A stretch of 64,000 nt of DNA from Solirhodobacter olei (lineage in GTDB: Bacteria > Pseudomonadota > Alphaproteobacteria > Rhodobacterales > Rhodobacteraceae), in the NCBI RefSeq assembly GCF_004010155.1, contig NZ_RRYH01000002.1, positions 372,001 through 436,000 on the forward strand, in the 5' to 3' direction. A program made the translations under genes and the position numbers. Below, piece after piece: positions 1-6,944 of the stretch. The notes beneath the pieces were generated by a model that was not told the DNA's origin, did not search any database, and worked only from the letters and a program-made list of their open reading frames with translations. Every line of letters begins with the position of its first letter. Position 1 is the first letter of the stretch.

Positions 1-499
1 GCACGACCGGATCCCCGAGGTATTCCGCTTGGCGCATCTCGCGATACCCCATCTTCTCCGCCAGACGGAGCGAGGCATCGTGCCGGACATCGATCATCAC
101 ATGGCTGCGCCCGCCAAAACCCTGCCCGTCGAACCACCGATGCGCCGCAGCGACCGCCTCGGCGCCATAGCCCTGCCCCTGCGCCTCGCGCGCAAACACC
201 CAGCCGCATTCCGGCGCCGCGTCGAAATCCGCTCCGATCCCGCGCAGCGCCATCATGAAGCCGACCTGACCCAGCATCCGGTCCGAGCCGCGTAGCGTCA
301 CCGCCCATTGGCCATAGCCCAGAAGTGGCCAGGACCCGGCGATCTTCAGGAACCGGCCCCAGCTCTCCTCCCGGCTCCGCGGCGTGCCGCCGAGGAAGTG
401 CATCACCTCCGGCTCCGTGTAGATCTCGGCATAACGGTCGAAATCCGCCAGCTCGAATCCGCGCAAGGCGAGCCGTTCCGTCTCGATCCCGGGCACCAT
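1..499 (-). CDS. GNAT-family N-acetyltransferase (RimJ/RimL type), 3' end outside window
   Basis: The reverse strand reads an open frame of 166 codons from an ATG at 497-499 to the window edge with no stop. The protein begins MVPGIETERLALRGF, the usual N-terminus of RimJ/RimL-like acetyltransferases that transfer an acetyl group from acetyl-CoA to an amine. An acetyl-CoA pyrophosphate loop of the form AREAQGQGYGAEA lies near residues 104-116, and the C-terminal part (SLRLAEKMGYRE) matches the family's strand beta-5/helix alpha-4 region. The substrate cannot be told; this group includes ribosomal-protein acetylases and many small-molecule acetylases. It reads in the same direction as acpP but is separated from it by a strong terminator, so it is probably transcribed on its own. 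Confidence 0.85.
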   Translation of the reverse strand, partial: MVPGIETERLALRGFELADFDRYAEIYTEPEVMHFLGGTPRSREESWGRFLKIAGSWPLLGYGQWAVTLRGSDRMLGQVGFMMALRGIGADFDAAPECGWVFAREAQGQGYGAEAVAAAHRWFDGQGFGGRSHVMIDVRHDASLRLAEKMGYREMRQAEYLGDPVV

Positions 500-521
500 G
501 CCAGACCCTCCCCAACAAATG

Positions 522-549
522 AAAACGGCGCCCCGAAGGGCGCCGTTTC
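522..549 (-). terminator. Rho-independent terminator of acpP
   Basis: Positions 523-533 (AAACGGCGCCC) are perfectly complementary to 538-548 (GGGCGCCGTTT), with a 4-nt loop. Read on the minus strand the loop is TTCG and the stem is followed by a T-rich tail (TTTTCATTTG). It lies about 20 bases past the acpP stop and should end the acpP transcript before the acetyltransferase gene. Confidence 0.85.
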
Positions 550-569
550 CCGAACCGTCCCGGTCAGCC

Positions 570-803
570 TCAGGCGGCTTCCGAGATGAACTTCACCGCG
601 TCACCGAAGGTCTGGATGGTCTCGGCCGCGTCATCCGGAATCTCGATCCCGAACTCTTCCTCGAAAGCCATCACCAGCTCGACCGTATCCAGGCTGTCGG
701 CGCCCAGGTCGTCGATGAACGAGGCGTTTTCGGTAACCTTGTCCTCTTCCACCCCCAGGTGCTCGACGACGATCTTCTTCACCCGGCTCGCGATGTCGCT
801 CAT
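570..803 (-). CDS. acpP: Acyl carrier protein AcpP
   Basis: 77-residue acidic protein that carries growing fatty acyl chains as thioesters on a phosphopantetheine arm. The attachment site is visible as GADSLDTVE, with Ser37 the modified serine. Length and composition match bacterial AcpP. An in-frame upstream start at 854 would add an unrelated tail; the start at 803 is chosen because it gives the conserved [12 protein letters not shown]-terminus and has AGGA just upstream. It is the last gene of fabD-fabG-acpP on this strand, and a strong terminator follows. fabF, often next to acpP, lies about 44 kb away here beside mltG. Confidence 0.97.
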   Translation of the reverse strand: MSDIASRVKKIVVEHLGVEEDKVTENASFIDDLGADSLDTVELVMAFEEEFGIEIPDDAAETIQTFGDAVKFISEAA

Positions 804-999
804 GTCATTCCTCATAGGTTTCGGGGTCGCCCCCGTTATCTGTCCCGTGCTCATTCGAGCGTCTCATCCCCGCATGCGCGGGCGTTGGTCCCGATGCATC
901 GGGGCTACCGCGACGCGTGAGCGCCCCGGTCCAATCTGCGCCGCCTATAGCAACAGTCACAGCCCAAGGCAAACCCTTTCGGACCCCCTCCCCGGGCAC

Positions 1000-1737
1000 T
1001 CAGATCATCGCCATTCCGCCGTTAATATGCAAGGTCGCACCCGTCACATAACCCGCCTCGGTGCTGGCAAGATAGATGACGGCGGCGGCGATCTCCTCGC
1101 CCGAGCCCATCCTCCCGGCCGGGATCTGGCCAAGGATCTTCGCCTTCTGCTCGTCGTTCAGCTTGTCGGTCATTGCGGTCTCGATGAAGCCCGGCGCGAC
1201 GCAGTTGACGGTGATCCCGCGGCTCGCCACCTCGTAGGCCAGCGACTTCGACATCCCGACCATCCCGGCCTTGGCCGCGGCATAGTTGCCCTGCCCGGGA
1301 TTGCCCGTGGCGCCGACGACGGAGGAGATATTCACGATCCGGCCCCAGCGCGCCTTCATCATCCCGCGCAGCACCCCACGGCAGAGCCGGAAGGTCGAGG
1401 TCAGGTTGACGTCGATGACGCTCTGCCATTCGGCGTCGGACATCCGCATGAAGAGGTTGTCGCGCGTGATCCCGGCATTGTTGACCAGGATGTCGACGGA
1501 CCCCATCGCCTCGGCAGCCGCCTTCGGCAGCGCCTCGACCGAGGCCGGATCGGACAGATCGCAGGCCACAACATGCGCCCCGTCGCCCAGCTCGTCGCGC
1601 AACGCCTCAAGCGGGCCGACCCGCGTGCCGGACAGCGCCACCTGCGCCCCCCGCGCATGCAGCGCCCGCGCCACGGCGCCGCCGATCCCACCCGAAGCGC
1701 CAGTCACCAGCGCCGCCTTGCCCGTCAGATCAAACAT
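1000..1737 (-). CDS. fabG: 3-oxoacyl-[ACP] reductase FabG
   Basis: 245-residue short-chain dehydrogenase that reduces 3-oxoacyl-ACP with NADPH in fatty acid elongation. The nucleotide-binding glycine motif TGASGGIG is at 12-19, NNAG at 86-89, and the catalytic set is Asn111, Ser139, Tyr152 and Lys156 (YAAAK). The chosen start (MFDLTGKAAL) is preceded by GAGGAG at proper spacing; a longer frame from 1785 lacks family similarity at its N-terminus. It sits between fabD, with a 99-bp gap, and acpP, with a 196-bp gap, on the same strand, so the three probably form a fatty acid biosynthesis unit. The fabG-acpP gap could hold a separate acpP promoter. Confidence 0.97.
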   Translation of the reverse strand: MFDLTGKAALVTGASGGIGGAVARALHARGAQVALSGTRVGPLEALRDELGDGAHVVACDLSDPASVEALPKAAAEAMGSVDILVNNAGITRDNLFMRMSDAEWQSVIDVNLTSTFRLCRGVLRGMMKARWGRIVNISSVVGATGNPGQGNYAAAKAGMVGMSKSLAYEVASRGITVNCVAPGFIETAMTDKLNDEQKAKILGQIPAGRMGSGEEIAAAVIYLASTEAGYVTGATLHINGGMAMI

Positions 1738-1836
1738 CTCGCTCTCCTCGTCCGGCCAGGGGGCAAGGGCCGCGATGCCCGTCACCCTGGCCCAAATACC
1801 CCCTCGGCGCGGGGGCAGCGCCCCCGCCCGTCCGGC

Positions 1837-2769
1837 TTAGCCGGCCACCGCGGCGGCCACGTCGTCCGGCGTGCCGACGGCCCGCGTCGCGGCCTCCGGC
1901 GCGATCCGGCGGATCATGCCCGACAGGGCCTTGCCCGCACCGATCTCCCAGAACTCGGTGACGCCGCCACCCGCCATCCAGGCCACCGACTCGCGCCAGC
2001 GGACGGACCCCGTCACCTGCTCGACCAGCAGATCCCGGATCACCGCCGGGTTCACCACCGCCTCGGCCCGCACGTTGGCGACCAGCGGCACCACCGGCGC
2101 CGCGATCTCCACCGCCGCCAGCGCCTCGGACATCACCGCCGCCGCGGGCTGCATCAGCGCGCAGTGGAAGGGCGCGGAGACCGGCAGCATGATCGCGCGC
2201 TTGGCGCCCCGCGCCTTGGCGATCTCCACCGCCCGCTCCACCGCTTCGCGATGGCCCGAGATCACCACCTGGTTCGGATCGTTGTCATTGGCCGCCTGGC
2301 AGACCTGGCCCTGGGCCGCCTCTGCCGCAACCTCGGCCGCCGCCTCGAAGCCAAGGCCCAGAAGCGCCGCCATGGCGCCGACACCCACCGGCACCGCCTC
2401 TTGCATGGCGCGTCCGCGCACCCGCAGGAGCCGCGCCGCATCGGGAAGGCTGAGCGCGCCAGCCGCGCAGAGCGCGGAATATTCGCCCAGCGAATGGCCC
2501 GCCACGAACATCGCGTCCTCGACGGTGACACCCTCGGCCTCCAGCGCCCGCAGCGCCGCCATCGAGGTCGCCATCAGCGCCGGCTGGGCATTGGCGGTCA
2601 GCGTCAGCTCCTCTGCCGTGCCCTCCCAGATCAGCGCCGAGAGCTTCTCGCCGAGCGCCTCGTCGACCTCCTCGAAGACCGCCCGCGCGGCGGGATAGGC
2701 CTCGGCCAGGGCGCGGCCCATGCCGACAGCCTGTGCCCCCTGTCCCGGAAATACGAATGCCCGGCTCAT
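1837..2769 (-). CDS. fabD: Malonyl-CoA:ACP transacylase FabD
   Basis: 310-residue enzyme that moves malonyl groups from CoA to AcpP, feeding fatty acid elongation. It opens with the family N-terminus (AFVFPGQGAQAVGMG), carries the nucleophile elbow GHSLGEYSA with Ser93, and has the catalytic His in the later VSAPFHCALM segment. Length is normal for FabD. It is first in the fabD-fabG-acpP series and is divergent from the ArsR-type regulator gene that starts 127 bases away, so the intergenic stretch must hold promoters for both directions. Confidence 0.97.
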   Translation of the reverse strand: MSRAFVFPGQGAQAVGMGRALAEAYPAARAVFEEVDEALGEKLSALIWEGTAEELTLTANAQPALMATSMAALRALEAEGVTVEDAMFVAGHSLGEYSALCAAGALSLPDAARLLRVRGRAMQEAVPVGVGAMAALLGLGFEAAAEVAAEAAQGQVCQAANDNDPNQVVISGHREAVERAVEIAKARGAKRAIMLPVSAPFHCALMQPAAAVMSEALAAVEIAAPVVPLVANVRAEAVVNPAVIRDLLVEQVTGSVRWRESVAWMAGGGVTEFWEIGAGKALSGMIRRIAPEAATRAVGTPDDVAAAVAG

Positions 2770-2846
2770 GCGTTCTCGTCCCCTCGCTGGTTTTCCCCCG
2801 CATACCCCGCACCCGGCCCCGAGGCAATCCGCCCGGGCAAAACATC

Positions 2847-2906
2847 ATTCAACAAATAAGTTGACTCACCCCCGCCCGCGCGTCACATTCAACATCATGG
2901 TTGAAT
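2847..2906 (+). promoter_or_regulatory. Paired operators and putative promoter of the ArsR-type gene
   Basis: Two inverted repeats of the same form lie 40 bp apart: ATTCAAC-N6-GTTGACT at 2847-2866 and ATTCAAC-N6-GTTGAAT at 2887-2906. The second is a perfect 7-6-7 palindrome that spans the start codon of the regulator gene. TTGACT at 2861-2866 can serve as a -35 element, and a weak -10 (CACATT, 2884-2889) follows after 17 bp. That would put the transcription start at or next to the ATG. The layout fits repression by the gene's own product binding over both the -35 and the start site. Confidence 0.7.
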
Positions 2907-3268
2907 CAGATCCCCCCCGCCTCGATGCGATCTTCCGCGCCCTCGGCGACGCCACCCGGCGCCGGATGCTTCGCGACCTCTCCGCCGGCGCCCGCTCCGT
3001 CAGCGAGCTGGCCGAGCCGCATGAGATGTCGCTCGCCGCCGCCTCCAAGCACATCAAGGTGCTGGAGGGCGCGGGCCTGATCCGGCGCGAGATCCGTTGG
3101 CGCACCCACCTCTGCCGGCTGGAGCCCGCCGCGCTGGCCTCCGCCCATGACTGGCTAGAGAGCTACAGCAGGTTCTGGAACACCCGCCTCGACACGCTGG
3201 AGGCGCTGCTGCGGGCAGAGGACGCGGCCAATCCGCCGCCGCCCGCGAAACCCGATCCAAAATCCTGA
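2897..3268 (+). CDS. ArsR-family transcriptional regulator
   Basis: 123-residue winged-helix regulator. The N-terminal part (DAIFRALGDATRRRMLRDL) and the recognition region (MSLAAASKHIKVLEGAGLI, about residues 46-64) are typical of ArsR repressors of the type paired with START/Aha1-domain proteins. No metal-binding CxC pair is visible; the single Cys lies outside the usual sites. The start at 2897 begins the family N-terminus. No Shine-Dalgarno sequence precedes it, and the promoter geometry suggests a leaderless message. The next gene, 31 bp downstream, encodes an Aha1-type START protein, the standard partner. Two palindromic operators at the 5' end point to autoregulation. Confidence 0.9.
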   Translation: MVESDPPRLDAIFRALGDATRRRMLRDLSAGARSVSELAEPHEMSLAAASKHIKVLEGAGLIRREIRWRTHLCRLEPAALASAHDWLESYSRFWNTRLDTLEALLRAEDAANPPPPAKPDPKS

Positions 3269-3299
3269 GACTGCCCCACCCTCATCACGGAGAGCTGCC

Positions 3300-3827
3300 A
3301 TGACCACGACCCTCGACGCCTACGGAACCCTCACGGAACCCACGACGCTGAAACTGGAGCGCCTGCTCCCCGGCCCCATCGAACGGGTCTGGGCCTGGCT
3401 TACCGAAAGCGACCTGCGCCGCCGCTGGCTTGCCGCGGGCGAGATGGACCTGGTGCCCGGTGGCGCGGTCGAGCTGGTCTGGCGCAACGACGAGCTGACC
3501 GACCCGCCCGGCCACCGCCCCGACGGGATGGGCACCGAGCACCGCATGGCGGGCGAGGTACTGGTGGCCGAACCGCCGCGCCGCCTTTCCTACACCTGGC
3601 CCGGCGTGGGCGAGATCACGATGGAGCTGGCGCCCGAAGGGGAAGAGGTGCTGCTGACCCTCACCCATCGGCGGATCCCGGACGCGGGCACCCGGCTTGG
3701 CGTCAGTGCCGGCTGGCACGCGCATCTGGACCTGCTCGCGGCGCGGATCCGGGGCCTCGAACCAGAGCCGCACTGGGACCATTTCAACGCCCTGCGCCAG
3801 GACTATGCCGCCCGCTACGCGGAGTAA
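3300..3827 (+). CDS. SRPBCC (START/AHSA1-like) domain protein
   Basis: 175-residue protein of the Aha1-like START superfamily, a helix-grip fold with a hydrophobic ligand cavity. The family signature is seen in LERLLPGPIERVWAWLTE near the N-terminus, the LRRRWLA stretch, and the RLSYTW and VLLTLTHRRI strands. GGAGAG precedes the ATG. It is downstream of and probably co-transcribed with an ArsR repressor, a common pairing in actinobacteria and proteobacteria in which the ligand of the START protein is usually unknown. It could act in detoxification or stress response; nothing in the sequence fixes this. Confidence 0.85.
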   Translation: MTTTLDAYGTLTEPTTLKLERLLPGPIERVWAWLTESDLRRRWLAAGEMDLVPGGAVELVWRNDELTDPPGHRPDGMGTEHRMAGEVLVAEPPRRLSYTWPGVGEITMELAPEGEEVLLTLTHRRIPDAGTRLGVSAGWHAHLDLLAARIRGLEPEPHWDHFNALRQDYAARYAE

Positions 3828-3853
3828 GGCTGCCACCCATTCCCGGGAACAAG

Positions 3854-3902
3854 GCCAGCGCCCGTCCGCGGGTAGGCGCTGGCCCGGCGGGCCGCGCCCG
3901 CC
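3854..3902. repeat. Tandem REP-like hairpins
   Basis: Two adjacent inverted repeats lie after the START-domain gene: GCCAGCGCC (3854-3862) with GGCGCTGGC (3875-3883), then GGCGGGC (3886-3892) with GCCCGCC (3896-3902), followed by GTTTCGG. A closely related stretch recurs at 30391-30425, and the first hairpin arm recurs at 30267 and 30383. It may double as a transcript terminator for the upstream gene pair. Confidence 0.7.
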
Positions 3903-3997
3903 GTTTCGGCTCAGGGAAGACGACGCCTCCCCACTCTTGCGCCCGCGTCCCTCGGCCGCGACACTCTCCCCCCGACCGCAGCCACACCGGATCCTCC

Positions 3998-4372
3998 ATG
4001 CGCCCGCCCCTCGCCGCCCGCGCCCTCCTCATCGCCCTCGCCGTCCTCATCGCCGGTCCCGCCGGGGCGCAGGCCGTGCTCTCGATCCCGCTCGACCTCG
4101 GCCCCCGGGCGCAGGTGATCACCGACCGTTACCAATGCAGCGATGGCACCGGACTCACCGTCCAATACGTCAATACCCCGGCGAACCACCTCGCCCTGAT
4201 CCGGCTCGACGGGGCCGAGCGGATCTTCGTCACGACCCTCTCGGCTTCCGGCGCGCGCTATGTCTCCGGCACCTGGGAATGGTGGAGCAAGGGCAATGCG
4301 GCGACGCTGCGCAGCCTGACCCGTTCCGCGCCCGAACGGGACTGCAAGACAGCGCCCCCCGCGGGCGGCTGA
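3998..4372 (+). CDS. Secreted MliC-like C-type lysozyme inhibitor domain protein
   Basis: 124-residue exported protein. Residues 1-25 form a signal peptide: two Arg, a hydrophobic core, then GAQA as cleavage site. No lipobox Cys is present, so it is periplasmic or secreted rather than a lipoprotein. The mature part has the MliC/PliC layout: RYQCSDGTGLTVQYVN, then a central strand, then GARYVSGTWEWWSKGNAATL, with two Cys placed to form a disulfide. MliC proteins bind and block host lysozyme. The fit is by motif and size only. It stands alone between REP-like hairpins and the ribosomal protein promoter region. Confidence 0.72.
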   Translation: MRPPLAARALLIALAVLIAGPAGAQAVLSIPLDLGPRAQVITDRYQCSDGTGLTVQYVNTPANHLALIRLDGAERIFVTTLSASGARYVSGTWEWWSKGNAATLRSLTRSAPERDCKTAPPAGG

Positions 4373-4398
4373 CGGCCCCGCCGGAACGCCGGTCCTTG

Positions 4399-4444
4399 AC
4401 GGTGCGAAAGCGGTGCGAAAGCGGTGCAATTGCGGTATTGCATT
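4399..4444 (+). repeat. 11-bp-phased CGGTG direct repeat array 1
   Basis: Four direct repeats start exactly every 11 bp with C at 4400, 4411, 4422 and 4433: CGGTGCGAAAG, CGGTGCGAAAG, CGGTGCAATTG, CGGTATTGCAT. Each is a 7-base conserved core plus a 4-base A/T-leaning spacer, the layout of OmpR/PhoB-family binding boxes. The array lies in the 301-bp gap between the MliC-like gene and rpsF. The same unit recurs, inverted, at 16465-16511. Confidence 0.75.
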
Positions 4445-4511
4445 TTCTCACGCTTTTCAGGACTTTATCCGCCGATCCCGCGACTGCGCCGGCAGGGCGC
4501 CGCGCCCCGCC

Positions 4512-4571
4512 TTAACCCGGCCTTAACCGGCGCCCTCCGCGCTTGCATCCCGGGCGCGCCTCTCCTATAAG
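4512..4571 (+). promoter_or_regulatory. CtrA-type box and sigma-70-like promoter of rpsF operon
   Basis: TTAA-CCCGGCC-TTAAC at 4512-4527 matches the alphaproteobacterial CtrA consensus TTAA-N7-TTAAC exactly. Fifteen bp further on, TTGCAT (4543-4548) and TATAAG (4566-4571) stand 17 bp apart as a good sigma-70 promoter. The transcription start would fall near 4578, giving a leader of about 95 nt before rpsF. CtrA binding at this distance could activate or modulate; the direction cannot be told. Confidence 0.7.
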
Positions 4572-4673
4572 CCCGCATCCTTCCGCAATACCCATGAACC
4601 GGCGACGCCTCTCGTGGACGGGCCGCGGAAGGTCAGGCCCGCCCTATGAAGCCGCCCGACAGATGGAGCCCGC

Positions 4674-5030
4674 ATGCCGCTTTACGAGCATGTCCTCATC
4701 GCGCGTCAGGACCTGTCCAACGCGCAGGCCGAAGGCCTCGTTGAACACTTCTCCACCGTCCTCGCGGACAACGGCGGCAAGGTCGTCGAAAGCGAGTACT
4801 GGGGCGTGAAGACGATGGCCTACAAGATCAACAAGAACCGCAAGGGCCACTACGCCTTCCTGCGTTCCGACGCCCCGGCGCCGGCCGTGCAGGAAATGGA
4901 ACGCCTCGCCCGCCTGCACGACGACGTCATGCGCGTGCTGACCATCAAGGTCGACAAGCACGCCGAAGGCCCGTCGATCCAGATGCAGAAGCGCGACGAG
5001 CGGGGCGACCGCGGCGATCGCCGTCGTTGA
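4674..5030 (+). CDS. rpsF: 30S ribosomal protein S6
   Basis: 118-residue S6, which binds S18 and 16S rRNA in the platform of the small subunit. The start PLYEHVLIARQDLS, the central YWGVKTMAYKINKNRKGHY and the later DVMRVLTIKVD region match S6. The C-terminal tail is basic and charged (RDERGDRGDRRR), as in other alphaproteobacteria. The ATG is the first of the family frame. It leads the operon rpsF-rpsR-rplI, with gaps of 29 and 10 bp, and is driven by the promoter at about 4543-4571. Confidence 0.98.
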   Translation: MPLYEHVLIARQDLSNAQAEGLVEHFSTVLADNGGKVVESEYWGVKTMAYKINKNRKGHYAFLRSDAPAPAVQEMERLARLHDDVMRVLTIKVDKHAEGPSIQMQKRDERGDRGDRRR

Positions 5031-5059
5031 TCCAGGGCTTCAGAAAAGGACCATAACAC

Positions 5060-5287
5060 ATGGCTACCAAACCGTTTTTCCGCCGCCGCAAGGTCTGCCC
5101 GTTCTCCGGCGCCAATGCCCCGGAGATCGACTACAAGGACGTGCGCCTGCTGCAGCGCTACATCTCCGAGCGCGGCAAGATCGTGCCGTCGCGCATCACC
5201 GCCGTCTCCGCCAAGAAGCAGCGTGAGCTTGCGCGCGCCATCAAGCGCGCCCGCTTCCTCGCTCTTCTCCCCTACGCCGTGAAGTGA
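5060..5287 (+). CDS. rpsR: 30S ribosomal protein S18
   Basis: 75-residue basic protein of the small subunit platform that pairs with S6. [20 protein letters not shown] at the N-terminus and [20 protein letters not shown] in the middle are the standard S18 sequences, and the length is normal. AAAGGA lies before the ATG. It is the second gene of the rpsF-rpsR-rplI operon. Confidence 0.98.
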   Translation: MATKPFFRRRKVCPFSGANAPEIDYKDVRLLQRYISERGKIVPSRITAVSAKKQRELARAIKRARFLALLPYAVK

Positions 5288-5297
5288 GGAGGAACCA

Positions 5298-5879
5298 ATG
5301 CAAGTGATCCTTCTGGAGCGCGTCTCCAAGCTCGGCCAAATGGGCGAGGTCGTGAGCGTCCGTGACGGTTACGCCCGGAACTTCCTTCTGCCGCAAGGCA
5401 AGGCGCTCCGTGCAACCGAGGTCAACATCCAGAGCTTCGAGACCCGCCGCGCGCAGCTCGAAGCCACCAACCTCGAGACCCGCAAGGAAGCCGAGGCGCT
5501 GGCCACGAAACTCGACGGGCAGACATTCGTGGTGATTCGTTCCGCCTCCGACGCGGGCGCGCTCTACGGCTCCGTCACCACCCGTGACGCCGCCGATGCC
5601 GCCACCGAGGCCGGCTTCACCCTGTCCCGCGGCCAGGTTCAGCTCGACCGCCCGATCAAGGACCTGGGTCTGCACTCGGTCTCCGTGACCCTGCACCCGG
5701 AAGTCAACGTGAAGATCACCCTCAACGTCGCCCGCTCGAACGAAGAGGCCGAACTTCAGGCTTCCGGCAAGTCGATCCAGGAACTGGCCGCCGAAGCCGA
5801 GGCCGAAGCCGACTTCGAGATCGCCGAGCTCTTCGACGAGATGGGTTCCGCCGCTGCCGACGGTGGCGAAGAGGAATAA
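5298..5879 (+). CDS. rplI: 50S ribosomal protein L9
   Basis: 193-residue L9, a large-subunit protein with two domains joined by a long helix. The N-terminal domain ([19 protein letters not shown], then [17 protein letters not shown]) and the helix-rich connector are clear. It is longer than E. coli L9 (149) because of an acidic C-terminal tail rich in Ala and Glu, a usual alphaproteobacterial extension. GGAGGAACC precedes the ATG, 10 bp after the rpsR stop. Confidence 0.97.
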   Translation: MQVILLERVSKLGQMGEVVSVRDGYARNFLLPQGKALRATEVNIQSFETRRAQLEATNLETRKEAEALATKLDGQTFVVIRSASDAGALYGSVTTRDAADAATEAGFTLSRGQVQLDRPIKDLGLHSVSVTLHPEVNVKITLNVARSNEEAELQASGKSIQELAAEAEAEADFEIAELFDEMGSAAADGGEEE

Positions 5880-5903
5880 TCCTCGCACGTCAAGACCTTG
5901 GGT

Positions 5904-5925
5904 CGCGCCGGATCACCCCGGCGCG
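5904..5925 (+). terminator. Hairpin after rplI (terminator-like)
   Basis: CGCGCCGG (5904-5911) pairs perfectly with CCGGCGCG (5918-5925) across a 6-nt loop, 24 bases after the rplI stop. No U-run follows, so it may only stabilise the 3' end or act with Rho. Confidence 0.5.
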
Positions 5926-6008
5926 GCCCCACCCGACCCTGTCCCGGGCGAGGGACCACATAGCCGGCCCGCCGGCAGCTGCCCCCAGCAAACCGGGATT
6001 TTCCTCCG

Positions 6009-6857
6009 ATGACCGTTCCGCCGATCGCTGTCGCCGCCGTTCTGGGCGGGGCTGCGCTTCATGCGGCTTGGAACGTAGGCATCCGCGGCGGGCTCGACCG
6101 CCGTGCCTCCACCGCCCTGCTCGCCCTCTCCGCCGCCCTGATCGGGGCACTGGGCCTGCCCTTCCTGCCGGCGGTGAACCCCGCGGTCTGGCGGCATCTC
6201 TTTCTCTCCGCCGCGCTCCACATCCTTTATTTCAACCTTGTGGCAGAGGCCTATAGCCGCGGCGCGGTAAGCCTGACCTACCCGATCATGCGCGGCAGTG
6301 CCCCGGCGCTCGCCGCCGCCATCGCCGCCCTTGGCTTCGCCGAGCCGCTGGCGCCCGCAGGCTGGGGCGGGCTGATCCTGATCACCGGCGGGGTCTGGCT
6401 GCAGGCCCGCCTGAGGGGCGAAGCCGGCGAAGGCCGGGCGCTCTCCATCGCGCTTCTGAACGCACTGATCATCGCCTGCTACACGGTGAACGACGCCTTC
6501 GGCACGCGGCTGTCCCACTCCCCCGTAGCCTATGCGCTCTGGACCTTCGTGCTGCCCGCCGTGCCCTGCTCGCTGATTCTGCTGAGGGGGCGCCTCTCCC
6601 GCCTTTTCACGGGCACCCGGCCAGCGCAGGCATGGCTCCGCGGCCTCGGGGGTGGGCTCTGCTCCGTCGCCTCCTACACGCTGGCGCTCTGGGCGATGAC
6701 CAAGGCGCCGATCGGCGCCGTCGCCGCGTTGAGGGAAACCGCGATGCTCTTTGGAGTGCTTTTCGCCTGGTGGTTCCTGGGCGAGCGCCCGCGGCGGCGG
6801 AGCCTTTTCGCCGTCGCCCTGATCGCGCTCGGCGCGGCGGTCATCGATCTGGCCTGA
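6009..6857 (+). CDS. EamA/DMT-superfamily inner membrane transporter
   Basis: 282-residue protein with about ten hydrophobic segments arranged as two EamA repeats, roughly residues 5-135 and 145-282. The drug/metabolite transporter pattern is visible in AEAYSRGAVSLTYPIMRGSAP in the first repeat and ALWAMTKAPIGAVAALRETAMLF in the second. Such proteins usually export amino acids or related metabolites; the substrate is unknown here. There is no clear ribosome binding site before the ATG, so the start is less sure than the family call. It is convergent with tig. Confidence 0.88.
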   Translation: MTVPPIAVAAVLGGAALHAAWNVGIRGGLDRRASTALLALSAALIGALGLPFLPAVNPAVWRHLFLSAALHILYFNLVAEAYSRGAVSLTYPIMRGSAPALAAAIAALGFAEPLAPAGWGGLILITGGVWLQARLRGEAGEGRALSIALLNALIIACYTVNDAFGTRLSHSPVAYALWTFVLPAVPCSLILLRGRLSRLFTGTRPAQAWLRGLGGGLCSVASYTLALWAMTKAPIGAVAALRETAMLFGVLFAWWFLGERPRRRSLFAVALIALGAAVIDLA

Positions 6858-6892
6858 GGGGGCTAGCACCTCGGCCAGACCACACCCCCAAT

Positions 6893-6921
6893 AAGCAAAG
6901 GGCCGCCCCGAAGGACGGCCC
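6893..6921 (-). terminator. Rho-independent terminator of tig
   Basis: 6900-6908 and 6913-6921 form a 9-bp stem with one G-T pair and a TTCG loop when read on the minus strand, followed by TTTGCTTATT. It lies about 25 bases past the tig stop and faces the end of the EamA gene. Confidence 0.8.
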
Positions 6922-6944
6922 CGCAATCCAGATCCTGCGAGTTC

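Noticed and set aside
586-2859. Very long open frame (over 750 codons) opposite fabD-fabG-acpP
   Set aside because: It is a high-GC shadow of three clear genes on the other strand, has no domain pattern and is rich in Arg, Pro and His. Similar shadows opposite tig, phaC, glnA and the E1 fusion were dropped for the same reason.
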